This document shows positions 23,445 through 36,633 of a stretch of DNA of 64,000 bases, one piece after another. The stretch's first letter is position 1; every line of letters starts with the position of its first letter. Under the pieces are notes generated by a model that had not been told where the DNA came from, ran no database searches, and was given only the letters and a program-made list of their open reading frames with translations. A program made the position numbers and the translations under genes. Source of the stretch: Orychophragmus violaceus (lineage: Eukaryota; Streptophyta; Magnoliopsida; Brassicales; Brassicaceae); assembly GCA_030180135.1 (NCBI GenBank), contig CM058230.1, positions 104,523,503-104,587,502 of the forward strand, given 5' to 3'.

Positions 23445-26249
23445 GTTTTGGCCTTAGGATCCTTCCCCTGGTGGATAGGATCAGTTTATCCTATCCCGTC
23501 ATTGTTTTCTCCACCAATTTCTTCACTAGACCTCTTTGTTATCCATTTGAGAGGTTTGGGTCTTGATAGTTTCAAAAAAACTCGAGTCAATTTTTTCGGG
23601 TCATGGAACCTTGGTTCTCGATAGGCTATAACCTTCCCACGGTGTATAGACGGGTTTTTCGGGTCATTTGTTTTCCACCAATTTCTTCACCAGACCTCTT
23701 TTATATCCCATTTTAAGGGTTTTGGTCGTGATAGTTTCAAAAAATCTCGATCCAATTCTTCCTGGGTCATGGAAACTTGCATTTTGGCCTTAGAATCCTT
23801 CTCGGCGGTGCAACTGGTCAGGATAATCCATCACGTCAGTCAGTATGGCCGAGATAGTCCTTCCCGTCATTTCGTTTCCATCCCGTCAGTCATTCTGTCC
23901 ACGAGAATACTAGTTTTTTTTGTTTTGGCTGAGGGATTCCACACCTTACGTCATTTTGGGTGGTTTTTGGACTTAGGATCCTTCCCGGCGGTGCATCCGG
24001 TCAAGATAATCCATCCCGTCAGTCATTATGGCCGAGACAGTTTTTCCCGTCAGTTCGTTTCCATCAAGTTAGTGGTTCTGGCTGCGAGAACGCTAGTCCT
24101 TGGTAGTTTTGCCCCAGGGATTCCACACCTTACGTCCATTTGGGTGGTTTTTGGCCTTAGGATCCTTCCCAGCGGTTCATCCGGTCATGATAATCCAGCC
24201 CGTCAGTCAGTATGGCTGAGATGTTCCTTCCCGTCAGTCCATTAGGTGGTTTTTGGCCTTAGGATCCTTCTCCTGGTGGATAGGATCAGTTTATCATATC
24301 CCGTCATTGTTTTTTCCACCAATTTCTTCACCAGACCTCTTTGTTATCCATTTGAGAGGTTTGGGTCTTGATAGTTTCAAAAAAACTCGAGTCAATTTTT
24401 TTCGGGTCATGGAACCTTAGTTCTCGGTAGGCTATAACCTTTCCATGATGCATAGACGGGTTTTTCGGGTCATTTGTTTTCCACCAATTTCTTCACCAGA
24501 CCTCTTTTATATCCCATTTTAAGGGTTTTGGTCATGATAGTTTCAAAAAAACTCGATCCAATTCTTCCCGGGTCATGGAAACTTGCATTTTGGCCTTAGA
24601 ATCCTTCCCGGCGGTGCATATAGTCAGGATAATCCATCACGTCAGTCAGTATAGCCGAGATAGTTCTTCCCGTCATTGCGTTTCCATCCCGTCAGTTATT
24701 CTTTCCGCGAGTATGCTAGTCCTTTGTTTTTTTGGTCGAGGGATTCCACACCTTACGTCATTTAGGGTGGTTTTTTGGCCTTAGGATCCTTCCTGGCGGT
24801 TCATCCGGTCATGATAATCCATCCCGTCAGTCAGTATGGCTGAGATGTTCCTTCCCGTCAGTCCATTAGGGTGTTTTTGGCCTTAGGATCCTTCTCCTGG
24901 TGGATAGAATCAGTTTATCCTATCCCGTCATTGTTTTTTCCACCAATTTCTTCACAAGACCTCTTTGTTATCCATTTGAGAGGTTTGGGTCTTGATAGTT
25001 TCAAAAAAACTCGAGTCAATTTTTTTCGGGTCATGGAACCTTGGTTCTCGGTAGGCTATAACCTTCCCACGGTGCATAGACGGGTTTTTCGGGTCGTTTG
25101 TTTTCCACCAATTTCTTCACCAGACCTCTTTTATATCCCATTTTAAGGGTTTTGTCGTGATAGTTTCAAAAAAACTCGATCCAATTCTTCCCGGGTCATG
25201 GAAACTTGCATTTTGGCCTTAGAATCCTTCCCGGCGGTGCATATGGTCAGGATAATCCATCACGTCAGTCAGTATGGCCGAGATAGTCCTTCCCGTCATT
25301 GCGTTTCCATCCCGTCAGTCATTCTGTCCGCGAGTATGCTAGTCCTTTGTTTTTTTGGTCGAGGGATTCCACACCTATGGCCGAGATATTCCTTCCCGTC
25401 AGTCCATTAGGAGGTTTTGGCCTTAGGATCCTTCCCCCGGTGGATAGAATTAGTTTATCCTATCCCGTCATTGTTTTTCCACCAATTTCTTCACCAGACC
25501 TCTTTGTTATCCATTTGAGAGGTTTGGGTCTTGATAGTTTCAAAAAAACTCGAGTCAATTTTTTTGGGTCATGGAACCTTGGTTCTCGATAGGCTATAAC
25601 CTTCCCACGGTGTATAGACGGGTTTTTCGGGTCATTTGTTTTCCACCAATTTCTTCACCAGACCTCTTTTATATCCCATTTTAAGGGTTTTGGTCATGAT
25701 AGTTTCAAAAAAACTCGATCCAATTCTTCCCGGGTCATGGAAACTTGCATTTTGGCCTTAGAATCCTTCTCGGCGGTTCATCCGGTCATGATAATCCAGC
25801 CCGTCAGTCAGTATGGCCGAGATAGTCCTTCCCGTTATTTCATTTCCATCCCGTCAGTCATTCTGTCCGCGAGAATGCTAGTCTTTTTTGTTTTGCCAGA
25901 TGGATTCCACACCTTACGTCATTTTGGGTGGTTTTTGGACTTAGGATCCTTCCCGGCGGTGCATCCGGTCAGGATAATCCATCCCGTCAGTCATTATGGC
26001 TGAGACAGTTTTTCCCGTCAGTTCGTTTCCATCCAGTCAGGGGTTCTGGCTGCGAGATCGCTAGTCCTTGGTAGTTTTGCCCAAGGGATTCCACACCTTA
26101 CGTCCATTTGGGTGGTTTTAGGTCTTAGGATCCTTCCCGTTGGTGCATCCGGTCAGGATAATCCATCCCGTCAGTCAGTATAGCCGAGATAGTTTTTCCC
26201 GTCAGTTCGTTTCCATCCAGTCAGTGGTTCTGGCTACAAGAACGCTATC
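23445..26249 (+). repeat. Complex satellite array, forward orientation, segment 2
   Basis: Same modules as segment 1, with irregular order. It has two or more GTGGTTCTGGCTGCGAGAAC/GTTTTGCCC variants (about 24075-24120 and 26040-26090) and a shortened join at 25370-25385 (CACACC fused to TATGGCCGAGATATT). The segment ends abruptly in TACAAGAACGCTA, where orientation reverses. No gene seen. Confidence 0.93.
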
Positions 26250-26256
26250 CACCTGG
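26245..26256. other. Satellite strand-switch junction 1 (+ to -)
   Basis: The forward module GAACGCTA(GTCC) is joined to the reverse module (CC)TATCCACCTGGGGAAGG. The two share CTA at the join, so about 3 bp of microhomology. Everything from here to 52205 apart from the insertions is the reverse complement of the forward array. Confidence 0.9.
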
Positions 26257-29200
26257 GGAAGGATCCTAAGGCCAAAACCTCCTAATGGACTGACGGGAAG
26301 GAATATCTCGGGCATACTGATTGACGGGAAGGATTATCATGACCGGATGAACCGCCAGGAAGGATCCTAAGGCCAAAAAACCACCCTAAATGACGTAAGG
26401 TGTGGAATCCCTCGACCAAAAAAACAAAGGACTAGCATACTCGCGGACAGAATGACTGACGGGATGGAAACGCAATGACGGGAAGGACTATCTCGGCCAT
26501 ACTGACTGACGTGATGGATTATCCTGACCAGATGCACCGCCGGGAAGGATTCTAAGGCCAAAATGCAAGTTTCCATGACCCAGGAAGAATTGGATCGAGT
26601 TTTTTTTGAAACTATCATGACCAAAACCCTTAAAATCGGATATAAAAGAGGTCTGGTGAAGAAATTGGTGGAAAACAAATGACCCGAAAAACCCGTCTAT
26701 GCACCGTGGGAAGGTTATAGCCTACCGAGAACCAAGGTTCCATGACCCAAAAAAATTGACTCGAGTTTTTTTGAAACTATCAAGACCCAAACCTCTCAAA
26801 TGGATAACAAAGAGGTCTGGTGAAGAAATTGGTGGAAAAAACAATGACGGGATAGGATAAACTGATCCTATCCACCTGGGGAAGGATCCTAAGGCCAAAA
26901 CCCCCTAATGAACTGACGGGAAGGAATATCTCGGCCATACTGACTGACGTGATGGATTATCATGACCGGAATGAACCGCCGGGAAGGATCCTAAGGCCAA
27001 AACCACCCTAATGACGTAAGGTGTGGAATCCCTCGGCCAAAATAAAAAAAGACTAGCATTCTCGCGGACAGAATGACTGACGGGATGGAAACGAACTGAC
27101 GGGAAGGACTATCTCGGCCATACTGACTGACGGGATCTCGGCCATACTGACTGACAAGATGGATTATTCTGACCGGATGCCCCGCCGTGAAGCGTAAGGT
27201 GTGGAATCCCTGGGGCAAAACTACCAAGGACTAGCGTTCTCGCAGCCAGAACCACTGACTGGATGGAAACGAACTGACGGGAAAAACTGTCTCGGCCATA
27301 ATGACTGACGGGATGGATTATCATGATCGGATGAACCGCCAGGAAGGATCCTAAGGCCAAAAAACCACCCTAAATGACGTAAGGTGTGGAATCCCTCGAC
27401 CAAAACAACAAAGGACTAGCATTCTCACGGCCAGAATGACTGACGGGATGGAAACGAAATGACGGGAAGGACTATCTCGGCCATACTGACTGACGTGATA
27501 GATTATCCTGACCATATGCACCGCCGGGAAGGATTCTAAGGCCAAAATGCAAGTTTCCATGACCCAGGAAGAATTGGATCGAGTTTTTTTGAAACTATCA
27601 TGACCAAAACCCTTAAAATGGGATATAAAAGAGGTCTGGTGAAGAAATTGGTGGAAAACAAATGACCCGAAAAACCCGTCTATGCACCATGGGAAGGTTA
27701 TAGCCTACCGAGAACCAAGGTTCCATGAACCGAAAAAAATTGACTCGAGTTTTTTGAAACTATCAGACCCAAACCTATCAAATGGATAACAAAGAGGTCT
27801 GGTGCAGAAATTGGTGGAAAAAACAATGACGGGATAGGATAAACTGATCCTATCCACCGGGAGAAGGATCCTAAGGCCAAAACACCCCTAATGGACTGAC
27901 GGGAAGGAATATCTCGGCCATACTGACTGACGGGCTGGATTATCATGACCGGATGCACCGACGGGAAGGATCCTAAGACCAAAAACCACCCAAATGGATG
28001 TAAGGTGTGGAATCCCTGGGGCAAAACTACCAAGGACTAGCGTTCTCGCAGCCAGAACCACTTACTGGATGGAAACGAACTGACGGGAAGGAATATCTCG
28101 GCCATACTGACTGACGTGATGGACTATCCTGACCAGATGCACCGTCGGGAAGACTTCTAAGGCCAAAATGCAAGTTTCCATGACCCAGGAAGAATTGGAT
28201 CAAGTTTTTTTGAAACTATCATGACCAAAACCCTTAAAATGGGATATAAAAGAGGTCTGGTGAAGAAATTGGTGGAAAACAAATGACCCAAAAAACCCGT
28301 CTATACACCGTGGGATGGTTATAGCCTATCGAGAACCAAGGTTCCATGATCCGAAAATAATTGAGTCGAGTTTTTTTGAAACTATCAAGACCCAAACCTC
28401 TCAAATGGATAACAAAGAGGTCTGGTGAAGAAATTGGTGGAAAAAACAATGACGGGATAGGATAAACTGATTCTATCCACCAGGAGAAGGATCCTAAGTC
28501 CAAAACCCCCTAATGCACTGACGGGAAGGAATATCGCGGACAGAATGACTGACGGGATGGAAACGCAATGACGGGAAGGACTATCTCGGCCATACTGACT
28601 GACGTGATGGATTATCCTGACCAGATGCACCGCCGGGAAGGATTCTAAGGCCAAAATGCAAGTTTCCATGACCCAGGAAGAATTGGATCGAGTTTTTTTT
28701 GAAACTATCATGACCAAAACCCTTAAAATCGGATATAAAAGAGGTCTGGTGAAGAAATTGGTGGAAAACAAATGACCCGAAAAACCCGTCTATGCACCGT
28801 GGGAAGGTTATAGCCTACCGAGAACCAAGGTTCCATGACCCAAAAAAATTGACTCGAGTTTTTTTGAAACTATCAAGACCCAAACCTCTCAAATGGATAA
28901 CAAAGAGGTCTGGTGAAGAAATTGGTGGAAAAAACAATGACGGGATATGATAAACTGATCCTATCCACCTGGGGAAGGATCCTAAGGCCAAAACCCCCTA
29001 ATGAACTGACGGGAAGGAATATCTCGGCCATACTGACTGACGTGATGGATTATCATGACCGGAATGAACCGCCGGGAAGGATCCTAAGGCCAAAACCACC
29101 CTAATGACGTAAGGTGTGGAATCCCTCGGCCAAAATAAAAAAAGACTAGCATTCTCGCGGACAGAATGACTGACGGGATGGAAACGAACTGACGGGAAGG

Positions 29201-30006
29201 ACTATCTCGGCCATACTGACTGACGGGATCTCGGCCATACTGACTGACAAGATGGATTATTCTGACCGGATGCCCCGCCGTGAAGCGTAAGGTGTGGAAT
29301 CCCTGGGGCAAAACTACCAAGGACTAGCGTTCTCGCAGCCAGAACCACTGACTGGATGGAAACGAACTGACGGGAAAAACTGTCTCGGCCATAATGACTG
29401 ACGGGATGGATTATCATGACCGGATGAACCGCCAGGAAGGATCCTAAGGCCAAAAAACCACCCTAAATGACTTAAGGTGTGGAATCCCTCGACCAAAACA
29501 ACAAAGGACTAGCATTCTCACGGCCAGAATGATTGACGGGATGGAAACGAAATGACGGGAAGGACTATCTCGGCCATACTGACTGACGTGATAGATTATC
29601 CTGACCATATGCACCGCCGGGAAGGATTCTAAGGCCAAAATGCAAGTTTCCATGACCCAGGAAGAATTGGATCGAGTTTTTTTGAAACTATCATGACCAA
29701 AACCCTTAAAATGGGATATAAAAGAGGTCTGGTGAAGAAATTGGTGGAAAACAAATGACCCGAAAAACCCGTCTATGCACCATGGGAAGGTTATAGCCTA
29801 CCGAGAACCAAGGTTCCATGAACCGAAAAAAATTGACTCGAGTTTTTTGAAACTATCAGACCCAAACCTATCAAATGGATAACAAAGAGGTCTGGTGCAG
29901 AAATTGGTGGAAAAAACAATGACGGGATAGGATAAACTGATCCTATCCACCGGGAGAAGGATCCTAAGGCCAAAACCCCCCTAATGGACTGACGGGAAGG
30001 AATATC
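26250..30006 (-). repeat. Complex satellite array, reverse orientation, segment 3
   Basis: Modules read on the minus strand (CCTAAGGCCAAAAC, GACTGACGGG and so on). The segment contains one full HOR-C unit and the start of a second. It holds a variant found only in the inverted block, in which GGGATCTCGGCCATACTGACTGACAAGATGG is followed by GTGAAGCGTAAGG (27133-27190 and 29226-29285). It is interrupted at 30006 by E2. No gene seen. Confidence 0.93.
26577..28669 (-). repeat. HOR-C unit 1 (2093 bp)
   Basis: Minus-strand anchors at 26576, 27560, 28181 and 28669 give blocks of 984, 621 and 488 bp. The same series recurs in units 2 and 3 once E2 and E4 are subtracted. The position where E2 and E4 inserted in the other copies is intact here (AATATCTCGG at 27908-27917). 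Confidence 0.88.
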
Positions 30007-30658
30007 TGAAGGATTGTTTAGTTGATCCTGATTCAATTCTTAGATTCATATCAACCTAAACATGCGGATCTAGGTTCTTCTTGATTAGAAACAATGATTA
30101 GATCTCACCTTTTACCTGTTAATTGCAGCGGAAGGAGATAGAACAGGTCAGAGATCAGAGAAACACCGAGAGATGAATCCTCCAAAGGTTCACACACGCG
30201 ATCACAGAAAACGGCTGCTAGACCAAGCAGGAGGCGTCGCAGTAGAGAGAGAGTTGGCGGCTCATTTAGGGTTAAAGAAGAAAACAGACTCGAGTTTTAT
30301 TTATAAAACTCGTCTGGTTCCTCTTGGGCCATTTGGCCATTCGCGCACTGTGTCGATCGACACATCATGTGCATCGATCGACACACAGTGGCTAAAACCT
30401 TTTATTCTCTCTAAGTACAGTAAATGCCTGGCACTTTTACCGTACTTCTGCTAAGCCATTCCTACACATTTTCCTGTTAGCTTAGGCGTGTGACCCATAT
30501 GGGATCATATAATAGAGGCAATAAGTCCAAGACTTATAGATTATGAGCGGACTCTAGCAAGCCATCATGACCCCCAGTATTATATGACTTATGTCTGATC
30601 ATTGACATACTCTTACTTTCTAGAGACAGTACCGAGATTACTGGACACAATTCCAACA
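30007..30658 (-). repeat. E2 3' LTR
   Basis: 652 bp. It differs from the other E2 LTR by one A in an A-run (near 30280), one C/A change (about 30204) and one T/G change (about 30266). It contains the perfect 16-bp palindrome TGTGTCGATCGACACA (30349-30364). Confidence 0.93.
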
Positions 30659-30670
30659 ATCTCCCACTTG
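30659..30670 (-). other. E2 polypurine tract
   Basis: ATCTCCCACTTG reads CAAGTGGGAGAT on the minus strand, directly before the 3' LTR. It is identical to the E3 tract and to the downstream E1 tract. Confidence 0.85.
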
Positions 30671-31544
30671 TACTGGAATCTCTGTATTCATAATCCTTTT
30701 GTCACAATATCTCGATTAGTCATAAGTCAAGATTGGTGTCATCCTTATAAAGCCTAATCTTGTTCATCGGACTCTGATTCGATACTGACAATCCAAACGA
30801 CTCGGGACAGTCCGTTTGAGCATGGCCATGCATTTTCCAGTATTCAAATCTCCGATTGGCCTAGAGATATTCACTCCATTTATATTGGAGGGACAAATTC
30901 CGTCTTATTCCATCACTGTAAACTACTCATTTCATAACGTACCCAAACAAGGTCCTTATAACTATCGCAGAACGATAGCGTTAGACAATGATCAAAGTGC
31001 ATCAGTCCATGTGCAGTCACATGCATGCGAACTCAGGTCTAAGGACTATACTCTATAGTCGTAGTGAGAATCTCTTATGACACAGATATAAATATCCTGA
31101 AGAGTTCTCATAATTGGGTCTTGTCCGGTCGTATGTTCCCAACATACACCTATGTATTGACTTTGATGCCGCGCATCTATGACACACTGAGACTTTGTCA
31201 TAAGTCACATATCAATCCAGTCTCTCACGGTTGTTGGTGTTCCAATTTCAACAACCTTCGACTAGGGACATAATGATATAAGTCATTTATCAAATATAGG
31301 GTCTCATGATCAAGCTAAATGACTTTGATAACTCAAGATCAAGTCATTTACTTCGATGACCTATAAAATGGTTTATATCACTTTGGAACGATTATTTCAT
31401 CACAGTTAAAATAATCTTGAAATAATAATTTCATTAAACATCTTAAATGTTATTTCAAGAACATATCCAATAACTAAATAAAGCCCTTTAATAACTCCCA
31501 CTGAAATTAAGACTACATCTTAATTTCACTTATCCTACAGCAAC
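30671..31544 (-). other. E2 3' non-coding region
   Basis: No gene supported. Sequence is homologous to the E1 and E3 region between RNase H and the polypurine tract, including the GGTTGTTGGTGTTCCAATTTCAACAACC hairpin motif (about 31229-31256). Confidence 0.7.
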
Positions 31545-32680
31545 AGTCCGCGACTCGTGCTTAGGCCTAAGGAGTGGCTTCGTTAATAGATTAGCAACGT
31601 TCTCATTCGTTGAAACTTGCTGATCTACTTAACATCTCTGTCATTTATCTCACGGAATAGGTTATACCTATCCTCAAGGTGTTTGGACCTCTGATGTGCA
31701 GCTAGTCTCATCTATTCTGGAAATCACATCAAGTTCAGTGACGAACTCTTCTTTCCAAACAACCTCTTTCGCCACTTCCCAAGCTGCGAAATGTTCAGCT
31801 TAAGTCATGGTGTCAGCAACAGTGCCTTGCACCGCCAGATAGACACAAGATATAACCGGACTGTGATCGGAAATCATCTTTGTCTATTGGAAACTTGCCT
31901 TTCAGACTCTACCGACTCGTAGCACCTCACTTTCTCCGTAAATCAAGAATTTATCCTTAGTATTCCTCAAATACTTTAGGATATTCTTTACGGCAATCCA
32001 GTGATTCTTTGCTGGATTTGACTTGTCTTTACTTGTCTTGCTTAACATTAAAGCAACATCAAACAAGTATGTTTCATGGCATACATGATAGATCCAATTG
32101 CCGACGCATATGGAATCTTATCCATGCATTTAAGCTCAGCAGTTATCGTAGGACACTGTGTCTTGCTTAACGTAATGCCATGTGACATTTGCATAAAACC
32201 CTTCTTGGAATGCTGAAAAACTGTAGGACTTTGTCGGGATAAGAATCCTGACTTTGTCTTACCAGCTCTTTCGGATCTCTATCTTTAGATCCAAAATCCA
32301 AGAACATACGTGGCTTTACTCATGTCAATCATTAGAACCAACTCCCAAGCCAGTCCTTTACTGACTGCAGCATTGGGACGTCATTTTCGAGAATCAGTAT
32401 GTCATCGACATACAATATGAGAAATGCAATATCGCTCCCACTAATCTATTAGTAAACACACAGTTCCGCTTCGTTCCTGTTCAAGTCAAAACCTTGACTA
32501 CTTCAACAGAATGAAGATTCCAACTCCGATATGTTTGCTTCCATCCATGAATGGATCGATGAAGCTAACTTACATAAAATGTAATTTTTCGGAGTCCGGG
32601 CTCACTTTCGCTTCTTTGAATTTCGCAGATTCGTCGCTTTCAATGATCATCAGATCTTGCGAACTTTCAATGATTATCAG
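31545..32680 (-). pseudogene. pol: E2 reverse transcriptase-RNase H remnant, RT core deleted
   Basis: On the minus strand, SPDSE-like sequence (about 32585-32605) is joined to the CKLAS...HSWMEAN region (about 32540-32575), the same RT-core deletion as in E1 and E3. YVDD is at 32401-32412. RNase H and connection fragments lie at about 31590-32170, with the terminal ANLLTKPL near 31580-31605. Frameshifts and stops prevent one continuous product. Confidence 0.82.
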
Positions 32681-32744
32681 GTTCAACTAATGACGAGAAA
32701 TCACTCTCGGATTAGTAACTGATTCATTCATATCTGCGAACTTC

Positions 32745-33136
32745 AGGCTCCACAGGTGTAGATTCTACAGAAATCTGTAAATCCTTCCGCTGCTCTCCCT
32801 CAACAGGTAAAGCAGCCTCCTGTATTTCTCGAATTTCTTCGAGTTATACTTTTACTCCCACTGTTCTTCTTGGAAAATAACTTCCCTTCTTAGAAAACAG
32901 AATGGACGTAAAAGTAACAAGCCTTGGTTTCCTTCGGACAAGGCTCCACAGGTGTAGATTCTACAGAAATCTGTAAATCCTTCCGCTGCTCTCCCTCAAC
33001 AGGTTGAGCAGCCTCCTGTATTTCTCGAATTTCTTCGAGTTATACTTTTACTCCCACTGTTCTTCTTGGAAAATAACTTCCCTTCTTAGAAAACAGAATG
33101 GACGTAAAAGTAACAAGCCTTGGTTTCCTTCGGACA
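32745..33136 (-). repeat. 196-bp tandem duplication private to E2
   Basis: AGGCTCCACAGGTGTAG starts at 32745 and again at 32941, and the 196-bp unit is almost unchanged (GGTAAAGCAG against GGTTGAGCAG). E1 and E3 have one copy at the corresponding place. Confidence 0.92.
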
Positions 33137-33239
33137 ACCAGCGAAGTAGTACAACTACAAATACTCAGTAAAGACGAATTTGGATCGATTCCAATCCACA
33201 TTTACGTGGTGTCTTTCAACTGATATTTGTGGAACTATT

Positions 33240-34091
33240 TCAGCGTAAACTTAGATATTTTAGAGCGTTATTCTTAAATAATATCATGGAAGATTCGTGT
33301 GACTCTTCTTTAATCATTTCTAATAAGATCTGATTCTTTCTCACAGAAACACCTTCAGGTTTTCAGGAGAAATGAGCTGTGAAACGATTTCACACTCATT
33401 AAGATGATCACACAATCAATGACTTAAGTATTCTCACTCGTGATTTAATCCAGAGTCTTAATACTTTTGTCATTCAGATCCTATACTTCATTCTGGAACT
33501 CTTTCGACCATGTCAAAGAATTCCGACTTGTGTCTCATCAAATGAACACAGTCACACTCACTGAAGTAATCAGTAGAGACAATGAAGTACAGGAGATTTT
33601 CTCTGGCATTACTGCTCATTGGGCCACATACATGAGTATGTTCCAGGTCCATTAAGCCTTTGGGCCTTTCTCTAGCTCGGCTAAGATAGGCCCTTTACCT
33701 TTTGGTCTAGTAAACAGAATTCAAGTCTCATAAGATATTTTATCAAATGAGCCCAACAGTCCATGACTATGGGATTTCTGAATCCGACTTACTCTATGTG
33801 ACCAAGACTTTTATGCCAAGAAAATCAGGTTTAATTCATCAGATTTAAACCAATTCGGTATTTATGTTACATTTAGGCACTCTTTGGTTTAAGATATAAA
33901 ACCCATTCCATGAATAGGGTGCTACAATTAATATTTCATTAAGATCAAAAGAACAAAACTTGTCTTTTATCAAAATGAAAAACATTCAAATTCTTACAAG
34001 AAAATGAAAAACAACTCTGCTTAAAGCAGGTACATTGTAGCAATTACTTAATACAAAACCAAGCCTCAAAGGGATCTATAAGTGAAAAACC
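33240..34091 (-). pseudogene. pol: E2 pre-integrase/integrase remnant
   Basis: Read on the minus strand, the integrase remnant includes VCGP (about 33629-33640), with the preceding catalytic position again His (CAT) rather than Asp. The in-frame TAG after GAAGTA is present (about 33482-33484), as is the scrambled second-Asp region (about 33425-33470). These match E1 and E3, showing common descent from an already broken pol. The pre-integrase block lies at about 33830-34060. Confidence 0.82.
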
Positions 34092-35111
34092 CTACGGCTG
34101 AGGCAGCATCCCAAGCTCCTTCCAGACATGTAGTTTCACTTGCCCTTCCTTCAACGTTCTACTGTTGCTTAGGCTCTGCATATTATCACAAATATCAGTG
34201 CCACAACCAGTATCCAATACCTTTAAGGTAGAACTTGAAGTAATAACATGAATACCTGAGGAAGTAGTCTCATACATCAACTTCAACTCCTCATCATCTT
34301 CCATGAATTTAATGCAATCTCTCTTCCAATGCCCTGTCTCCTTACAGTAGCAGCACTTACCAACGTAAGAGGTATCTGACTCGGGCTCAGAAGAGACACG
34401 CTTGCCATGATTCAAAATCTGGACAACTTTGTCTTCACCCTTGTCAGCATTAGGTTTAGTAAACCTACCCTTCTCATTCATGAGATTGTACAGGGTACTC
34501 TTCACGTTTGGCTCAACTGTCTTGAGCATATCATGCAGTTCAATCAGCGTCTTCGTTAAGCCTCTCTTGATATAGTTCTTTCTGAACTTACCATAGCTTG
34601 ACGGCAGTGACTGCAGAATGATTTCAGTTGCCAACTCTTGGCTAACTGGATAATCCAGTTTCCTCAGGTCATCAATGTAACCCATCATTTTACTGACATG
34701 AGGACTCACTGGATTATCATTTGGTAGCTTGCAGCTAGTGAGAGACTTAACCAACCGGTATCTCTCCACTCTTATCTGCTCCTGAAATTTCAATTTCAGG
34801 CTGCTGATCATCTCTATTGGCGACTCCATGTTCTCATATTGCTTCCGCAAGTCTGAGTTCATGGTAGCCAATATCAGACCACGCACATCTACCGCATCAT
34901 TATAATGCTTATTCCAAGCATCATAAACTGCATGAGAAGCATTGGACCCGATCCTCACGGGGAGAGCTCTCTCAAGAACATAGTCCTTTCTCTCCTGTCT
35001 GAGGACTAGCCACAGGTTCCGCGACCAAGTCAAGAAATTTGATCCGTTCAGCTTGTCCATCTCAAGGACAGACCGGATCGAGAAAGTGTTTTGATTGTTT
35101 GTGCTAGTCAT
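34092..35111 (-). CDS. gag: Copia Gag with in-frame protease start (E2)
   Basis: The 339-residue product is Gag continuing in frame into the start of the aspartic protease. Residues 1-296 align with E1 and E3 Gag: LNGSNFLTWSRNL at 21-33 and zinc knuckle C253-x2-C256-x4-H261-x4-C266. Where E1 and E3 have TAG, E2 has AAG (Lys297) and reads on into VLDTGCGTDIC, with the protease D-T-G at 300-302. It ends at 339 after a frame disruption. Gag would build particles and package RNA. With only about 43 residues of protease, active protease from this copy is unlikely. Of the three copies only this one keeps the Gag-protease fusion normal for Copia polyproteins; whether it is ancestral or a reversion cannot be decided here. 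Confidence 0.9.
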   Translation of the reverse strand: MTSTNNQNTFSIRSVLEMDKLNGSNFLTWSRNLWLVLRQERKDYVLERALPVRIGSNASHAVYDAWNKHYNDAVDVRGLILATMNSDLRKQYENMESPIEMISSLKLKFQEQIRVERYRLVKSLTSCKLPNDNPVSPHVSKMMGYIDDLRKLDYPVSQELATEIILQSLPSSYGKFRKNYIKRGLTKTLIELHDMLKTVEPNVKSTLYNLMNEKGRFTKPNADKGEDKVVQILNHGKRVSSEPESDTSYVGKCCYCKETGHWKRDCIKFMEDDEELKLMYETTSSGIHVITSSSTLKVLDTGCGTDICDNMQSLSNSRTLKEGQVKLHVWKELGMLPQP

Positions 35112-36633
35112 AACTGAAATTTAAGATAAAAGAATTTTAGTTAATATGTTCAATATGATTAATCTTGTATTATACTTAACATGATTAATCACGCATTATA
35201 GTCAATAACATAAGTTACCCTCAATAGAATATAATGATTCCAAGATCCACATATAACTAAGATTAAAGTGGGCCACTGGCCGTCACCAAACCTCAGCTTA
35301 TATCGGTAAGCCCTATGTCGGCTAATTATATCCGTGATATAACTCTTGGTTGTGAATCTGGGCCCGAGGCCCAATCCACTCTGATGTCTCAAGGCCCGGG
35401 ACTCCCGATGGCCTAGTCAAGAAAACCAGACTATACAGTCATGTAATCATTAATGTCTGGGACTCCCAATGACATTTATGAATCACAAACCGTCTTATCC
35501 ACGCAAAAGCAGACATCCTCACACTGTAAGGCCATGAATACAATTGAATGGGCTTCGACAGCTGACATAGAATGGACAAGACATCCAACGCTTGATATTA
35601 TTTGAGGTTCGTAGGTTTATTTAAAAAATTCATTCCCAAAATAGAAGATTACTATTTCGGGAAACTTTCCATTTTTGGAAACCTACTATTTTTAGAAACT
35701 TTCTAAAATTGGAAACTTTCTAAAAAACGGAAACTTTCTAACTTTAGAAATTTCTTTAAAATCCAAAACCCGCAAATCCAGAAACTTCTAATTTCAAAAT
35801 TTCGGAAACTTTAATTTAAAATCGACTTTATAATTTTATAAAATAAATTTTAAATTAATCTGAAGAAAGACTCAAATAATTGGCCCAATTGTTTTAACTT
35901 CTTGGCTCGAGGCCCAAGAATTGGTCCATGTCCAAGACATGACCCAATTGTCCAATTAAATGACATAACCGGTCTGGTTCATTAAAATTGGTCTAACCAA
36001 ATTTTAATTACTACGATGACCACAATTGTCAACCAGTTATTTACTAAACCGGATTTTCTCAATTTATTTGGTCCAACCAAATCAAATTAGAAAATCCTGG
36101 TTTAGGCACAAAATCCAATTTTTCGACTTTGGATTTCTTATCCCGGTTTAACCAGACTTAATAAAATTATTAAATCTGTTTATTAAACCGTGACGTTTAT
36201 AATTTTAATAAAATCATTAAACCGAGCCTTAAACCAACCATATCGGTCGATGAACCAACCGCATCGATCGATCCATCAACCGCATCGGTCGATGCTCTAA
36301 GCATCAATCCTGCATCGATCGTGCATCGATCCTGTATCGATCGATGCTCTCACGCATGCACAGACGGTTATCAGGTTTGGCCGAGATATTCTCGGATTGT
36401 GTCGACCGATCCATGCGATCGTATCGATCGATCCATGCGATCACAGCCGATTCTCACTTTTGAAAAATCGCATTCCAAATCAATATAGTTTGGTTTTTGC
36501 GATTTCAGATGTGTTTAGGTTTCAATTCCTTGTTGCTTAAGTGATTTCTCTTATCAGTAGTTGATTCAAAACACTTCTTAAACAAGAAAACAATCCTAAA
36601 CTTGAATCTAAACAAGAAAAACCAGAACCAATA
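35112..36633 (-). other. E2 leader region (non-coding)
   Basis: No gene supported. It contains tandem GAAACTTTC-type repeats (about 35640-35780), conserved GGGCCACTGGCCGTCACC (about 35270-35287) and a cluster of CATCGATCGATGC-like palindromes (about 36240-36440) resembling that in E3 but absent from E1. Confidence 0.7.

Noticed and set aside
30173..30454. 93-codon frame in the E2 LTR
   Set aside because: It runs antisense to the element through promoter and palindrome sequence, and has no domain.
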